From NCBI GenBank assembly GCA_011799875.1, contig CM022297.1:541120795-541184794 (forward strand): DNA of 64,000 bases, written 5' to 3'. The DNA is from Thinopyrum elongatum (Eukaryota > Streptophyta > Magnoliopsida > Poales > Poaceae). This document shows, piece by piece, positions 1 to 10,625 of this stretch (positions are counted from its first letter, which is position 1; each line of letters opens with the position of its first letter). A model generated the notes under the pieces. It was not told the origin of the DNA. It searched no databases and saw only the letters and a program-made list of their open reading frames with translations. Position numbers and translations under genes: made by a program.

Positions 1-365
1 TGCTAAAACTCCACCTCAACTTGAAGAATTTTAAAACTGCTACTTTTGCTTGTTGAGGGTCTAATCACCCCCCCTCTAGACACCTCTTCTTGATCCTTTC
101 ACCTGGCAAAATGCCAAACAATCATCTCATATTTCCATACAAAATGCAAAATCCATGAAGAACTAGGGTTTGTCTAAACTTGCAAGAATTGAGCAAATGT
201 GAGCATTTTTTCGGATGAAAACGAGGTGATCGGACGAGATTACCTCGAGGGAGGGATTGGGGTCGAAATCCATGGAGAAATCCTTCAGATGTCCAGGATT
301 TTGGGGAAGGATTTGAGAGGGGGAGAGAGAGGAAATCGCAGTGTAGCTCCTCTGTTCAAAGCTGT

Positions 366-383
366 TGGGGTGGGGGGGGGGGG

Positions 384-414
<31 letters not shown>

Positions 415-419
415 TTGGG
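366..419. repeat. G-rich / GT simple repeat
   Basis: Two runs of about 13 and 17 guanines flank a short GT-dinucleotide tract. This is a low-complexity tract with no coding meaning; reading frames through it are spurious. Run lengths of this kind are unreliable in assemblies. Confidence 0.9.
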
Positions 420-597
420 CTAGGGGGCCACACCTGGTTAGTAAGTGAATGTGCAGCATCTTTGGACTAGGCGTGGCACATGGCGGCATAGCGCCTGTGT
501 GATAGGCGCTGCACGACTAAGGGTGGGGCCGGGCCTGGCCCCGGGGTGCCACGCTGGCCAGGTGTGTAGCACCTGTCAGTCCGGCGCTACTCAGTGC

Positions 598-627
598 AGT
601 GTAGCGCCGACCTGTCGGGCGCTACAC
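598..627. repeat. Short hairpin with GTGTAGCGCC arms
   Basis: GTGTAGCGCC is followed after about 9 bases by its inverted copy GGCGCTACAC. Related 'agcgcc/ggcgct' words recur from about 485 to 625. This is likely part of a decayed repeat; no function is assigned. Confidence 0.5.
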
Positions 628-916
628 AAAAGGGCCAACTGGGTACTTTCGCCCTGAGGTCAATTTTGTCCATTCTGCCAAGTCTTCAAAATCCTACTCC
701 AACAGTTACTCAGTAAGCCATTGATATTGTCAGAGAATATTTACTCCAACAGTTCCCGTAGCCAACATGCTACACAAAAGGGCCAGCTGGGTACTTTCGC
801 CCTGAGGTCAATTTTGTCCATTCTGCCAAGTCTTCAAAATCCTACTCCAACAGTTACTCAGTAAGCCATTGATATTGTCAGAAAATATTTACTCCAACAG
901 TTCCCGTAGCCAACAT
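621..916. repeat. 148-bp tandem duplication
   Basis: Unit 621-768 is repeated directly as 769-916 with only a couple of base differences (for example ggccaact versus ggccagct). There is no spacer. This is a recent local duplication of non-coding sequence. Confidence 0.93.
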
Positions 917-1688
917 TCACCGCACTGTCCCCCCACATTTACTACTGCTGCATTCAATAATATGTACTTCATCTCGCATCAACTCATGGCAACATCCACC
1001 AATCTCTATTCTTTGTGTGCTTCCTTTCATTGCCTTTAATGGGAGATGAATAAGTGTGTTTGGTAATTTTTATTTCGAAAACTAATATTAAGAAAGTTAT
1101 ACATTTTGGAGCACAAATGTCTATGGCAGCCTCATGTTTTATTCAGAGACTAAACATTTTTAGAAAAGAAGTAATTTATGAAAATTCTCATTGTGATAGT
1201 TCTTATTATCGAAACTTTGGTGACAAAATACGAATTATGAAAATTTTGAAATTTTAGTTTCAACTTTATGAAAGGTTCTCTACTAATCTGAAATGTGAAT
1301 AAGCGCACTTATTAGGTTTTGATGTAAAAACATCTGCGATACTCTGGTATATAGTAAAAAAATGTTTAATCAGTAGTAATAGTGTACTAGCAAGACCATC
1401 AATGCTAGAAAAAAAAAATCTGACCAACGCAATAAACTGGGAACGAGATCCGAGGACACTGGTATGGTACTTCTTGGCAGATTCTGTTCTTACATGTACC
1501 GACAGTCTTTATGGGTCCGGACAAAAGGCGTATAGACTGATTTCTTCCTATTATAAATCCACCGTATTCCAAAAAATATTTCTTTGAGCACGAATCACGA
1601 GCTGCCTACGCGCGGACGAGATTCTCAGCGCATCTACAAGCAGGCTCCAGACGTCCGTTATACTTTGTACTTTGCAATCGCTGGCTGT
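917..1688. other. Intergenic, no gene seen
   Basis: AT-rich DNA with only short unconvincing reading frames. I see no recognisable domain, RNA gene or element termini in this stretch. Confidence 0.6.
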
Positions 1689-1697
1689 TTATTTATT

Positions 1698-2638
1698 GGG
1701 AAATGATTGGCTTCAGCCGACCGAATTTCCGTCGCCCATCTGCCTCCTCACGCTTGCGACGCGTGTCCCTATGGGACCAGCTCATTCTTATCCTCACGCC
1801 CACAACCTCGCCTCCCATTCCCGAAGCTTCTCGCTGAAACTGTTTTCTTCTCCATTCGTCCCTTCCATCTGTCCCAATCTCTCTCCTGTGAGCCCGCGTT
1901 GTTCGTCCATCTCTCTCGCCTCCCCTCTTTCTTCTCCATATTGTGGTGCTGCATCGGTTACACGGGACAAGAGTGACGAGATTCAGATCGATGGCGGTCG
2001 GCTGCCTCACGCATGGGACATGTCTCTGTTGATGCTCCTGCCACCTAGGGAAGCTCGTCGGCCAGATCCATGGCACACCAACTTCAAGGTTCCGGCGTTG
2101 TAGGCCAGGCCCCGGATGCCACATGCGTGTGTCGCTCACCCACCCAGGTTTGGATGAAATCCACTGCTTAATGCTACAAGTGCTTTCAAATGGAATTTTT
2201 GCAACAAAGGTGTTGTTGGATAAATACAGAGAAGAGGTCGGAGATGTTGTTGTAATTTTTGCAACAAGTGTCTTGTTGCAGGAATACATAGAAGAGTTTT
2301 TTTTTTTTTGCAACAAAGGTCTAGTTGCAGGAATGTAGAGAAGAGGCCGAAGATGTTGTTGCAATTTTTGCAACAATGGTTTTGTTGCAGGAATGCAGAG
2401 AAGAGGCCGAATATTTTGTTGGAATTTTTGCAACAATGGTATTGTTGCAGGAATACAGAGAAGAAGACGAAGATGCTTTTGCAACAAAGATTATGTTGGA
2501 ACGGAGTTTTGCAACAAAGGTCTTATTGCAGAAAACTAGAGAACAGAAACGATCGAATGGCTCGTGGCATACAATCGGACGGCTCGCGACCCAGCCGATC
2601 TTTTAAAAAGATCAGCCGGCAGGCGCGTAGCACGCCCC
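1698..2638. mobile_element. Mutator-like non-autonomous element with TTGTTGCA hairpin cassettes
   Basis: The 941-bp segment is flanked by perfect 9-bp direct repeats TTATTTATT (1689-1697 and 2639-2647). A 9-bp duplication is the hallmark of Mutator-superfamily insertions. The left end begins GGGAAATGATTGG. The right end, read inward, begins GGGGCGTGCTACGCG. The termini match each other only weakly, but each resembles one end of the 794-bp elements near 26744 and 36718. The interior (about 2195-2540) holds repeated cassettes in which GCAACAA and TTGTTGC face each other, spaced about 60 bp with 'agagaagaggc' between. No transposase is encoded; long open frames here reflect the repeats. Superfamily assignment is an inference from the duplication length and ends. 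Confidence 0.75.
2195..2540. repeat. Tandem GCAACAA...TTGTTGCA cassettes
   Basis: About five imperfect units of roughly 60 bp, each carrying 'tttttgcaaca' and 'tgttgcagga' words that can pair as hairpins. The same word pair dominates the arms of the palindromes at 26744-28768 and 36718-38729. Confidence 0.8.
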
Positions 2639-2841
2639 TTATTTATTGCAGCATGGACTCGGGACTTGAGTATCACTCGGGCGTCATCCATACGTGTGTG
2701 CCACGCCACTTATTCGATTGTCGGCTAGCCTGACATAGTATAGTAGTGCTACCCAGCAGAAGATCAACAAACCAACCAACGGGCGCAGAGCAAAGCAAAC
2801 ATGAACTATGGCAAGCGAGCCTGTGCCAAGTTCGATATGAT

Positions 2842-4262
2842 CTAGAGTAGTAGGAGGCTCTCGGCGGCGTCGACGACGGACCACGGCCGGAGGTCGTTGC
2901 GCGCGGAGCAGTTGGCGCGGATCTGCCCCTGCGAGCCCGTCAGCACCTGGATCTGCCCCATCTTCACGTAAGAGAAGACGAACTGCTCGAAGAAGGCGTC
3001 CTGGTCCACGGCGAACTTGGTGACGATGGGCCTGGTGGTGGCGTTGGTCAGGAGGTCCTGGTCGGAGGTGAAGAGCCCCTCCCGGTTCAGCAGGTCCACG
3101 TAGTACTTGTTGTCGAACGTGTTGGGCGTCCGGATGTCGTTCACCGTGATGTTGTCCGTGTCCCTGACGGGGCAGGTGAGATACAGCTGGCCGGCGAAGA
3201 GCTTGTTCAGGGTGTGGTCCTGCGTCGGGAAGAGGCGGTTCTGGAAGGAGCCGCAGTGCGCGATGCCCACGGTGTGCCCGCCGGAGAGCGCCACAAGGTC
3301 TGTGACGTCGAGGTTGATCTTGGCCAGGAAGGACAGCAGCGTGGGCACCTTGGAGGTCGGCGGCGGGAGCGCGTCCTCGACGGCCTGCTTCGACGCCGGC
3401 GTCAGGCCGTCACGCCTGCCCAGGGGTACCTTGTACGCCGGCCCGCCACCCTGCAGATGCCAGTAGTCGTCACAGGCCATCAGCCAAACTGGATCATGAT
3501 TTCGCGCGCGAGAGCACAGCTGAAGAATTAATTGTTTATACAGCAGCAAGGGTCTCGTGTGCCTGCTGGAACTTGCACTGTTTCAGCATGCACCTGGTCT
3601 GGTCGTATCAGCTATATACGTGCAGATAAAGCAATCGTGTTCGTTGCTAAAACAAGGTGCGTAGTGTACACAGCATGAGTGAATACGTTGGACAGAGCGA
3701 ACTACAGGTAGCGTACCAGGCGAACGGAGTCACGGGCGGCGAGGCCAACGATGTCGGCGCAGGAGACGACCCGGCCGCAGGCCTTCTCGAGGCGGTCACG
3801 GATGTCGTTGATGACCTTGAACGCCGCCGGGCGGAGCGTCAGGTTGGGGCCTGCCTCCTGCTCGCTCTTCTCGGTCGGCGTGGTGTCCAGGAGGATGGAA
3901 CCGTCGCAGCCCTGCACGCCATGATGAAGTTAAGAATGCGTCTCGTGATCATGAATTCCTCATCGTCACGTACAGGATGCATGGAGCCGAACAGAAACCT
4001 GGACGAAGCAGTCGTGGAAGTGGAGGCGGATGAGCGCGGCGGCGAGGCCGACGTTCTGGCGGATGGCGGACTTGAGGAAGTCGTTGACGATGAACTCCGC
4101 CTTGGGGCAGCTCTTCTTGTAGAAGTCGAAGGACAGGCCCGGGGCCAGCGGCGGGTACCTGTCAGCTACTACCTCGGCGGCCGCCGGAGCACTCAACAAA
4201 AGCACAGCCAGAATTGCTACCAGAGCAGCAAGGCCTGCTGCGCTCCCACGACAAGCCGCCAT
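2842..4262 (-). CDS. Class III secretory peroxidase, three exons
   Basis: Predicted exons are 4262-3999, 3911-3717 and 3450-2842, with GT..AG introns of 87 and 266 bp that keep frame, giving 355 residues. Class III peroxidases are secreted haem enzymes (EC 1.11.1.7) that reduce H2O2 while oxidising phenolics in wall or vacuole. A hydrophobic N-terminus ending near AAA-E (about residue 29) is a good signal peptide. The distal site RLHFHDCF supplies Arg79 and His83. GCDGSILLD supplies calcium ligands. LSGGHTVG supplies the proximal haem ligand His212. All eight conserved cysteines are present. The C-terminus extends about 20 residues past the last cysteine and ends in four leucines, which could be a vacuolar signal (inference). 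No stops or frameshifts are seen. The start codon sits in a good plant context (gcATGGCG). The subgroup cannot be fixed without alignment. Confidence 0.93.
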
Positions 4263-4347
4263 GCTTAGCTTGTGGAGTCACTTGCTCGTTGTGCCTTGGC
4301 TGGGTGGGCGGAGGGAGGCGTGTGGCGACCCTGCGCGCGGCCGCCCT

Positions 4348-4357
4348 GATTTATAGG
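4348..4357 (-). promoter_or_regulatory. TATA box of the peroxidase gene
   Basis: On the minus strand the sequence reads CCTATAAATC about 90 bp upstream of the peroxidase ATG at 4262. Position and sequence fit a plant TATA box with a leader of roughly 60 nt. Confidence 0.7.
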
Positions 4358-4399
4358 CGTTTATCAACTCGACTGTGCGCCGCCAGTGGACGGTGTCAT

Positions 4400-5235
4400 G
4401 CTAGCTGAGCCATCGGTTTAGGTGGGGCACAGAGACAACGAAACCAGAGGGCGTGCTAATGTATTATTTTTCTTATAAGGAGCACGTGTCGCATTAAGAT
4501 CAAAGAACGGTACAACACACGCACCGACGCAGGCACGCTGGCGAGGAGAGGGTTCCCCGGCGGCCAAGGACCCGATCCATCCATGGGATAGAGGTGGGGG
4601 GCGTGGGGGAGGAGCTTGGAGGAGCTCGGGTGTGCAGGAACTTCAGTGGGGAGGAGGAGATGGGGTGGGGAGGAGCTGGGGTGGGGTGGAGCTGAGGTGG
4701 GGAGGAGGAGTTCGGTTTGGGAGGAGATTGGGCCAGCCCTCTTTGCTGCAGCCGAGGGGAGGCGGTGGTGGTTGTGCGGTGGTGGACGGAGCTCCGGCAA
4801 GGCGCGGTGCAGAGAAGATAGCTGCTTGAAACCGTCGATGCACGCATCGAGGGTATAACCACCTCTTCCAAATTAATCTCTAATTATTGTTCGGTCAACA
4901 CTGTTAGTAGTTAGTGTAGATGTATGACATTGGATAGGTTTAGTATGGATAGCTAGTTATTAAAGTTAGTCAAGTGTAGATATATATTCACAGGCGCAGA
5001 GGCAATAATTGGAGCAGTGGGGTGGTGGTAGTTCGTCGTGCTGTTTTGTCAGATAAATGTGCATGAAAAATGACCTGTGTTAGTAGGGAGTATTGGTTCG
5101 ATGTGTTTGATGAGAATATGGATTTGTATGCCAGGTGACATGCTGAATATTCATGAATTTCATTGTGTACTATGGCCTTGGTAATGTCCGATATAATGAG
5201 TTGGGGTTGATCTGAGTGAATTTAAAAGTGGGGAG
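4400..5235. other. Upstream intergenic region with purine-rich low complexity
   Basis: Positions 4583-4740 are a G/A-rich run of repeated 'ggggaggag' words, which creates spurious proline/serine-rich frames on the other strand. The rest is AT-rich and featureless. It may be the 5' part of the decayed Mutator element that follows. Confidence 0.5.
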
Positions 5236-6117
5236 TTGACATTACCAAACCCAGATAGAGTGGACATTAGACATTTGAAGTACTGGTTAACAACAAGTTT
5301 TGGGTTGGATCTTAATAAGTGCTCCATCAGTATTCAGGCGGTGTGGACCAAATCCTATAAAAACGTATTGTGGGAGCTGAGCCTGATAGATCGAACCCAG
5401 AAGTGGTTGGCCTGGTTAAGGCATTGCAGAGAACGGACGATTCACCCCTATGCCTTAGTGATCCCTGTTGCGAAGGAGCATAATTTGTTAGAAGGCAGCG
5501 GGGGGTATGAACCCGGCCAGGGCAGTCAACCGACTAATGAGATTGATCCATCTGGGTGACAACAACTGAATGTAAGCCATCCGGAGAAAGAGCCGGATTA
5601 TGTGTCACACATTGTCGATGGTCATGAAGCAGGGCAGAGCAGTCAGTGAAGAGTATTTGCTGATGGTGGTTTGGCTGATGGGGATGAGTCAGAGGAGGAA
5701 ATGCAGAGGGTGATGGAAGAGGAGGACGAGGATGGATTAGCGGATGATTTAGATTCTAAAAAATCTGAAGAAGTTGAAGGTGAATCTGAGGATGACGTGG
5801 ATGTGCCGAATCCTTCTTTATGGAACTAGGACACATCCACCGGCCTTACATCAATGATGGCCATGAGACTCCATGGCAGTATCATCTGAACCAAGTCCAG
5901 ATAGGGGCTATGTATACCACAAAGAAAAAATTGAAGAATACGATGACAAAGTGGGCTAAGTCCACGTAGAGGATTTTCCGCACACACATATCAAGTCCAA
6001 CAAACTTGACTGTGAAATGTGTTGAATCTGGTTATCCTGGGAAGGTGCACGGGCACGTGCCCAAGTGGGACGTGAACTGGCTTGTCACTGATGTTGTGCA
6101 ACATAATTGTGTGAGAA
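5236..6117 (+). pseudogene. Decayed Mutator (MULE) transposase, N-terminal part
   Basis: The fragment has an N-terminal region, an acidic linker (about 5690-5810) and a MuDR-type DNA-binding segment (about 5900-6117). The latter includes an F-R-T-H-I stretch, V-K-C and a final Q-H-N-C typical of plant MULE zinc-binding domains. Reading it requires crossing stops at 5557, near 5646, at 5827 and near 5967, plus a frameshift near 5850. The catalytic DDE region is absent; the sequence degenerates into repeated 'ggcaggaaa' words after 6117. This is a dead fragment. Confidence 0.7.
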
Positions 6118-6436
6118 GAAAATGGCGAAAAATGGTTGGCGGGAAGGACAATGGCGGAAAAGGGGTTGCTGGAAAGAAAATTGGCAGGAGAAAAATGGCA
6201 GGAAAGGGGTTGGCAGAAGAAAAAAAGGTGGGACATGAGTTCTCTGTGATCTCACATTTTATTACGAAGCTACATTTTTTTCCATTACAACACGGTACAA
6301 CTGAAATCAAGATACATTGAAATATTGAATTAAAATACTCCTACTAAAATTAAGATACAACCGGTTGCAAAATTTAAGATACTAAACATATCAACATGAA
6401 CACCAACAATATGTCTATTCATCATCGTTAAAACAT

Positions 6437-6579
6437 ACCGGAGGCTTGTCGTACGGCGAAATTGCTACGGGTGGATCATCCTCATAATTGGCACACATGA
6501 AAAACTTCAGGCCCAACCAGTCAGGAAAATCAGTCACCTCCTTCCCCTTGCAAGGATCACCACACCAACATAGGTCATA
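6437..6579 (-). pseudogene. GRF-type zinc-finger-like exon fragment
   Basis: On the minus strand about 47 codons are open. They start with a C-W-C-G-D-P-C knuckle, continue with D-F-P-D-W-L-G and F-F-M-C-A-N-Y-E, and end at a possible GTATGT splice donor. This resembles the short zinc-finger proteins carried by repeats in Triticeae. No start codon or further exon was found, so it is probably a transposon-associated relic. The family call is tentative. Confidence 0.4.
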
Positions 6580-6599
6580 AGATGTTATATTTTGTTATG

Positions 6600-7099
6600 A
6601 GTTTTTGTGGATGCACATTATATAACATGACTTACATCAATGAATTATTTCAAAAAAAACTAAAACACAAAAATAAAAAATGGAGGAGAGAGAATATGGG
6701 CTGAACGGCAATTAAGTTACCGAAATTACATTTTGCAGAAGAGTACAAACGAGAACGGCCATACATGCTGAAACCAGAAAATCAAAAGGGACAACTGTCC
6801 TGGAACAACAGAGAGAGGACCCCTAAAAAAAGAAAATTACATCAAGGTCCCCAGGATCCTCTGTATTGAACACCCTCATCACCCGTTGCCAGAAACCTTC
6901 GTCGCCGGAGCGCTACTGGACCAAGACAATAGGAAACCATCAAGCCTTGCATCGCAGGAGCATCATCGCGCCACTACGCTTCAGAAGACCTCAGGAGTGG
7001 CCCAAAGGGCCGTTCACTTTGTGGCTCGCTGGCCGGGGAAGACCCCGGTACTCCTTCGTCGCTAGATCCTCCACCCGCCCCCCTGCTTGGACGGTGCTG
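6600..7099. other. Unclassified repeat, left half (split by the Gypsy element)
   Basis: This sequence and 16706-17344 were contiguous before the retrotransposon 7100-16700 inserted, as the TGCTG duplication shows. It contains low-grade coding-like GC-rich DNA near 6900-7095 but no domain I can name. It may be a decayed non-LTR or other element. Confidence 0.45.
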
Positions 7100-8514
7100 T
7101 GATAACCCACAAGTATAGGGGATCGCAACAGTTTTCGAGGGTAGAGTATTCAACCCAAATTTATAGATTCGACACAAGGGGAGCCAAAGAATATTTGTAA
7201 GTATTAGCAGCTGAGTTGTCAATTCAACCACACCTGGAGATTAATTATCTGCAGCAAAGTGATCAGTAGCAAAGTAGTATGATAGTTTTGATAATAGTAG
7301 CAGCAGCAATAGTAACGGTAACAGTGATAGCAGTGATAATGTAGCAAGTGCAATAGTAATGGTAGCAGTAGTAACTTAGCAAGAACAATATGTAGGAAAA
7401 TCGTAGGCATTGGATCGGTAATTTGTTGGATGATATTCATCATGTGGCAGTCATAACCTAGGGCGATACGGCACTAGCTCCAGTTCAAAAACTTAATGTA
7501 GGCATGTATTCCGTAAATAGTCATACGTGCTTATGGAAAGAACTTGCATGACATCTTTTGTCCTACCCTCCCGTGGCAGCGGGGTCCATATTGGAAACTA
7601 AGGGATATTAAGGCCTCCTTTTAATAGATAACCGGAACAAAGCATTAACACACGGTGAATACATGAACTCCTCGAACTACTGTCATCACCGGGAGTGGTC
7701 CCGACTATTGTCACTCCGGGGTTGCCGGATCATAACACGTAGTAGGTGACTATAACTTGCAAGATCGGATCTAGAACATGGATATAATGATGATAACATA
7801 AATGGTTTAGATCTAAAATCATGGCACCCGGGCCCAAATTGACAAGCATTAAGCATGCCAAAGTGATAGCAACATCAATCTCAGAACATAATGGATACTA
7901 GGGATCAAGCCCTAACAAAACTAACTCGATTACATGATGAATCTCATCCAACTCCTGACCGACCAGCGAGCCTACGAAGGAATTACTCACTCCCGGTGGG
8001 GAGCATCATGGAATTGGCGATGGAGAAGGGTAGGTGATGACGAAGATCGAAGGTCCCCCTCTTCGGAGCCCCAAACGGACTCCAGATCTGGCCTCCCGAT
8101 GAAGAACAGGAGGTGGCGGCGGCTCCGTCTCGCCAAACGCGATAATTCTTTCTACCTGATTTTTTTCTAGAAAAATAGGATCTTATAGCGTCGGTTTTAG
8201 GGTCAGCGGGGCCACCAAGTGGGGACAACCCACCTGGGCGCGCCTAGGGGGGCAGGCGCGCCCTGGTGGGTTGTGCCCACCCAGGTGCCCCTCTCAGGTG
8301 GCTCTTGGCTCCAGAAATTCTTCTATTTTGTATATAAATTGCTCGCAAAATTTCGTTCCTTTCCGAGAACTTTTATTTCTGCACAAAAACAATACCATGG
8401 TAGTTCTGCTGAAAACAGCGTCAGTCCGGGGTTAGTTTCATTCAAATCATGCAAATTAGAGTCCAAAACAAGAGGAAAAGCGTTAGGAAAAGTAGATACG
8501 TTAGAGACGTATCA
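7100..8514 (-). repeat. 3' LTR of the Gypsy element (left in window)
   Basis: It is 1415 bp, runs TG...CA, and aligns along its length with 15280-16700. It carries a GC-rich hairpin near 8224-8274 (GGGCGCGCC facing GGCGCGCCC). Confidence 0.95.
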
Positions 8515-8526
8515 ACTCCCCCAAGC
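8515..8526 (-). promoter_or_regulatory. Polypurine tract of the Gypsy element
   Basis: On the minus strand CTTGGGGGAGT abuts the LTR start, the position where plus-strand DNA synthesis is primed. A second copy of this motif occurs at 10587-10602. Confidence 0.75.
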
Positions 8527-10585
8527 TTAAACCTTTGCTTGTTCTCAAGCAATTCAGTTGATAAACTGAAAGTGAAAAAGAAAAACTTCTACGAACTCTT
8601 TTGCTCTTGTTTGCATAAATAAGCTTAAACAACACCCAGGTTTTCAGCCAATATTATAACTAACCATGTCGACAATAACTCTTAAAAATTATACTAACTC
8701 ATATCAATGACATAATCAGCTAGCGAGCAATAATAAGATATCTCAAATAGCAACACGTTATCAAAACAACCATGATATAATATGACAATAGTGGTATCTC
8801 GCTAGCCCTTTCTGAGACCGCAAAACTTAAATGTAGAGCACCTCCAAAGTTCAAGCAGCGACTAAACATTGTAATTCATGGTAGAAAAGATCCAGTCATG
8901 ATGCACCCAACATTAGCTACACACAATGCATAAGCATGACAGCAGTGCTCTCACGTTCTGGCGCTTATTTAAGAAGGTGATGACACAACATGAAAGTAAA
9001 TAGATAATCCCTTCGCAGAGGGAAGCAGTGATTTGCAGAGGTGCCAGAGCTCAAGTTTTTAAAACAGAGGTAAATGATATTTTGAGACATGCACCCTTCT
9101 CATTTACTTCACGACCATTAGCTATCAACATCTTTCATGCTAAGCGCGCTAGTGGCGGTTCCCAAGTGATAAAAGTAAAGGTTTACTCCCCCTCCACCAT
9201 CAATCACACTCCACGGCTTGTCCGAAACAACGGGTGCCGTCCATACCAACAACAGTCCCTGGGGAGTTTTGTTTAATTATTTGCATTTTTGAGTTCCGGA
9301 CTGGGAATCCCTATTACCGCCCTTTTCTCGTGCGATGGCGAGTGAATAAACACTCGACTTGAGAATAACTCGCTTAGCATGGAAGATACCAACCACCTCC
9401 TGTCGTTCCATGAACGATCCAGGCACACAAAAATGATATTTATTTGAAGTTTTAGAGGTGGCACATGCAAATTTACTTAGGACGGCATGGTAATACCGCA
9501 TATAGGTAGGTATGGTGGACACATCTGGAATAACTTGGGTTTCAGGTTTTGGATGTACAAGCAGAATTCCCACTTAGTACAGGTGAAGACTAGCAAATAG
9601 GTTGAGAAGCGGCCACCTAGAGAGCAACAATGGTAATGAACATGCATTATGCATAAGTAACATTGGACACTAGCATGAGTAGGATATGAACACCATGAAC
9701 ATAAATATCATAGAGGCTATGTTGGTTTTGATTCAACTACATGCATGAACATGTGCCAAGTCAAGCCACTCGAACGTTCAGAGGAGGATACCATATCATC
9801 ATACTACATCACAATCATCTTAACGCAATGTTGATATCCAAGATAAATCATTATTCACTCCCAGCTACTTATGCATGGCATGAGAAACTATAATCTCTAA
9901 TTGTCATTGCAAACATGTTTAATCATAATGGGCTGAATCATGGATACTAGGTTAAACATATTTACAAAAACAGAACAAGTCGAGTTCATACCCATTTCTC
10001 TCTGCCACGGCCAGTTCATCGAATATCGTCATTATTGCCTTTCACTTGCACGACCGAACGATATGAAAATAATAGTGCAAGAGTGCCATGGAGTAAGCTG
10101 GAATCTGCAAACATTTATTCAACAGGAGATGACAAGGTAAAATGGGCTCTTTGTTAGATTAACAATAATGCATATGAGAGCCACTCAACATTTTCATCGT
10201 GGTCTTCTCCTAGGTACGACTCAATAAAAGAAAAGAAGTTCAGAGAAACACGCTGAAATATTTTTGGAGTTTTTGATTTTCTGAAGGAAAGCAAATAAAA
10301 GGAAAAAAACAAAAACGAGAAAACTATTTACAAGGGAAAGCTCCCAACAAGCAAAAGGAAATCTTTTTGGGTTTGTCCTTTTAGTGCTACAAGAATTTAA
10401 ACTAGGAAGAAGAAATCAAAAAGAAGCGAGAAATATTTTTGGATTTTCTCAAAGTTTTTTTTTTCAAACACACAAGAAGAAAGCGAGAAAATAATTGTAA
10501 CATGGATAATACAATGAAAAAGTGTGGACACCGACAACTGAAATAAAATATGTGAACATGAATGTAATGTCGGTGGAAATACGTA
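8527..10585. other. Non-coding 3' internal region of the Gypsy element
   Basis: This is about 2 kb of AT-rich sequence between the accessory ORF and the LTR. I see no domain or intact frame. Such long untranslated spacers are usual in Athila-type elements. Confidence 0.6.
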
Positions 10586-10625
10586 CTCCCCCAAGCTTAG
10601 GCTTTTGGCCTAGCTTGGTAATCAG

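Noticed and set aside
163..489. Proline/histidine-rich minus-strand frame and glycine-rich plus-strand frame near 200-490
   Set aside because: They are translations of poly-G and GT tracts with no domain.
1693..2487. 264-codon minus-strand open frame
   Set aside because: It follows the TTGTTGCA tandem cassettes of a non-autonomous transposon; the periodic L-L-Q-K residues are repeat translation, not a protein family.
3657..4268. Plus-strand 203-codon frame opposite the peroxidase
   Set aside because: It is a shadow of the GC-rich peroxidase exons on the other strand; it crosses both introns and exons without any motif.
4456..4871. Overlapping proline/serine-rich frames upstream of the peroxidase
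   Set aside because: They come from a purine-rich simple repeat; all frames stay open by composition.
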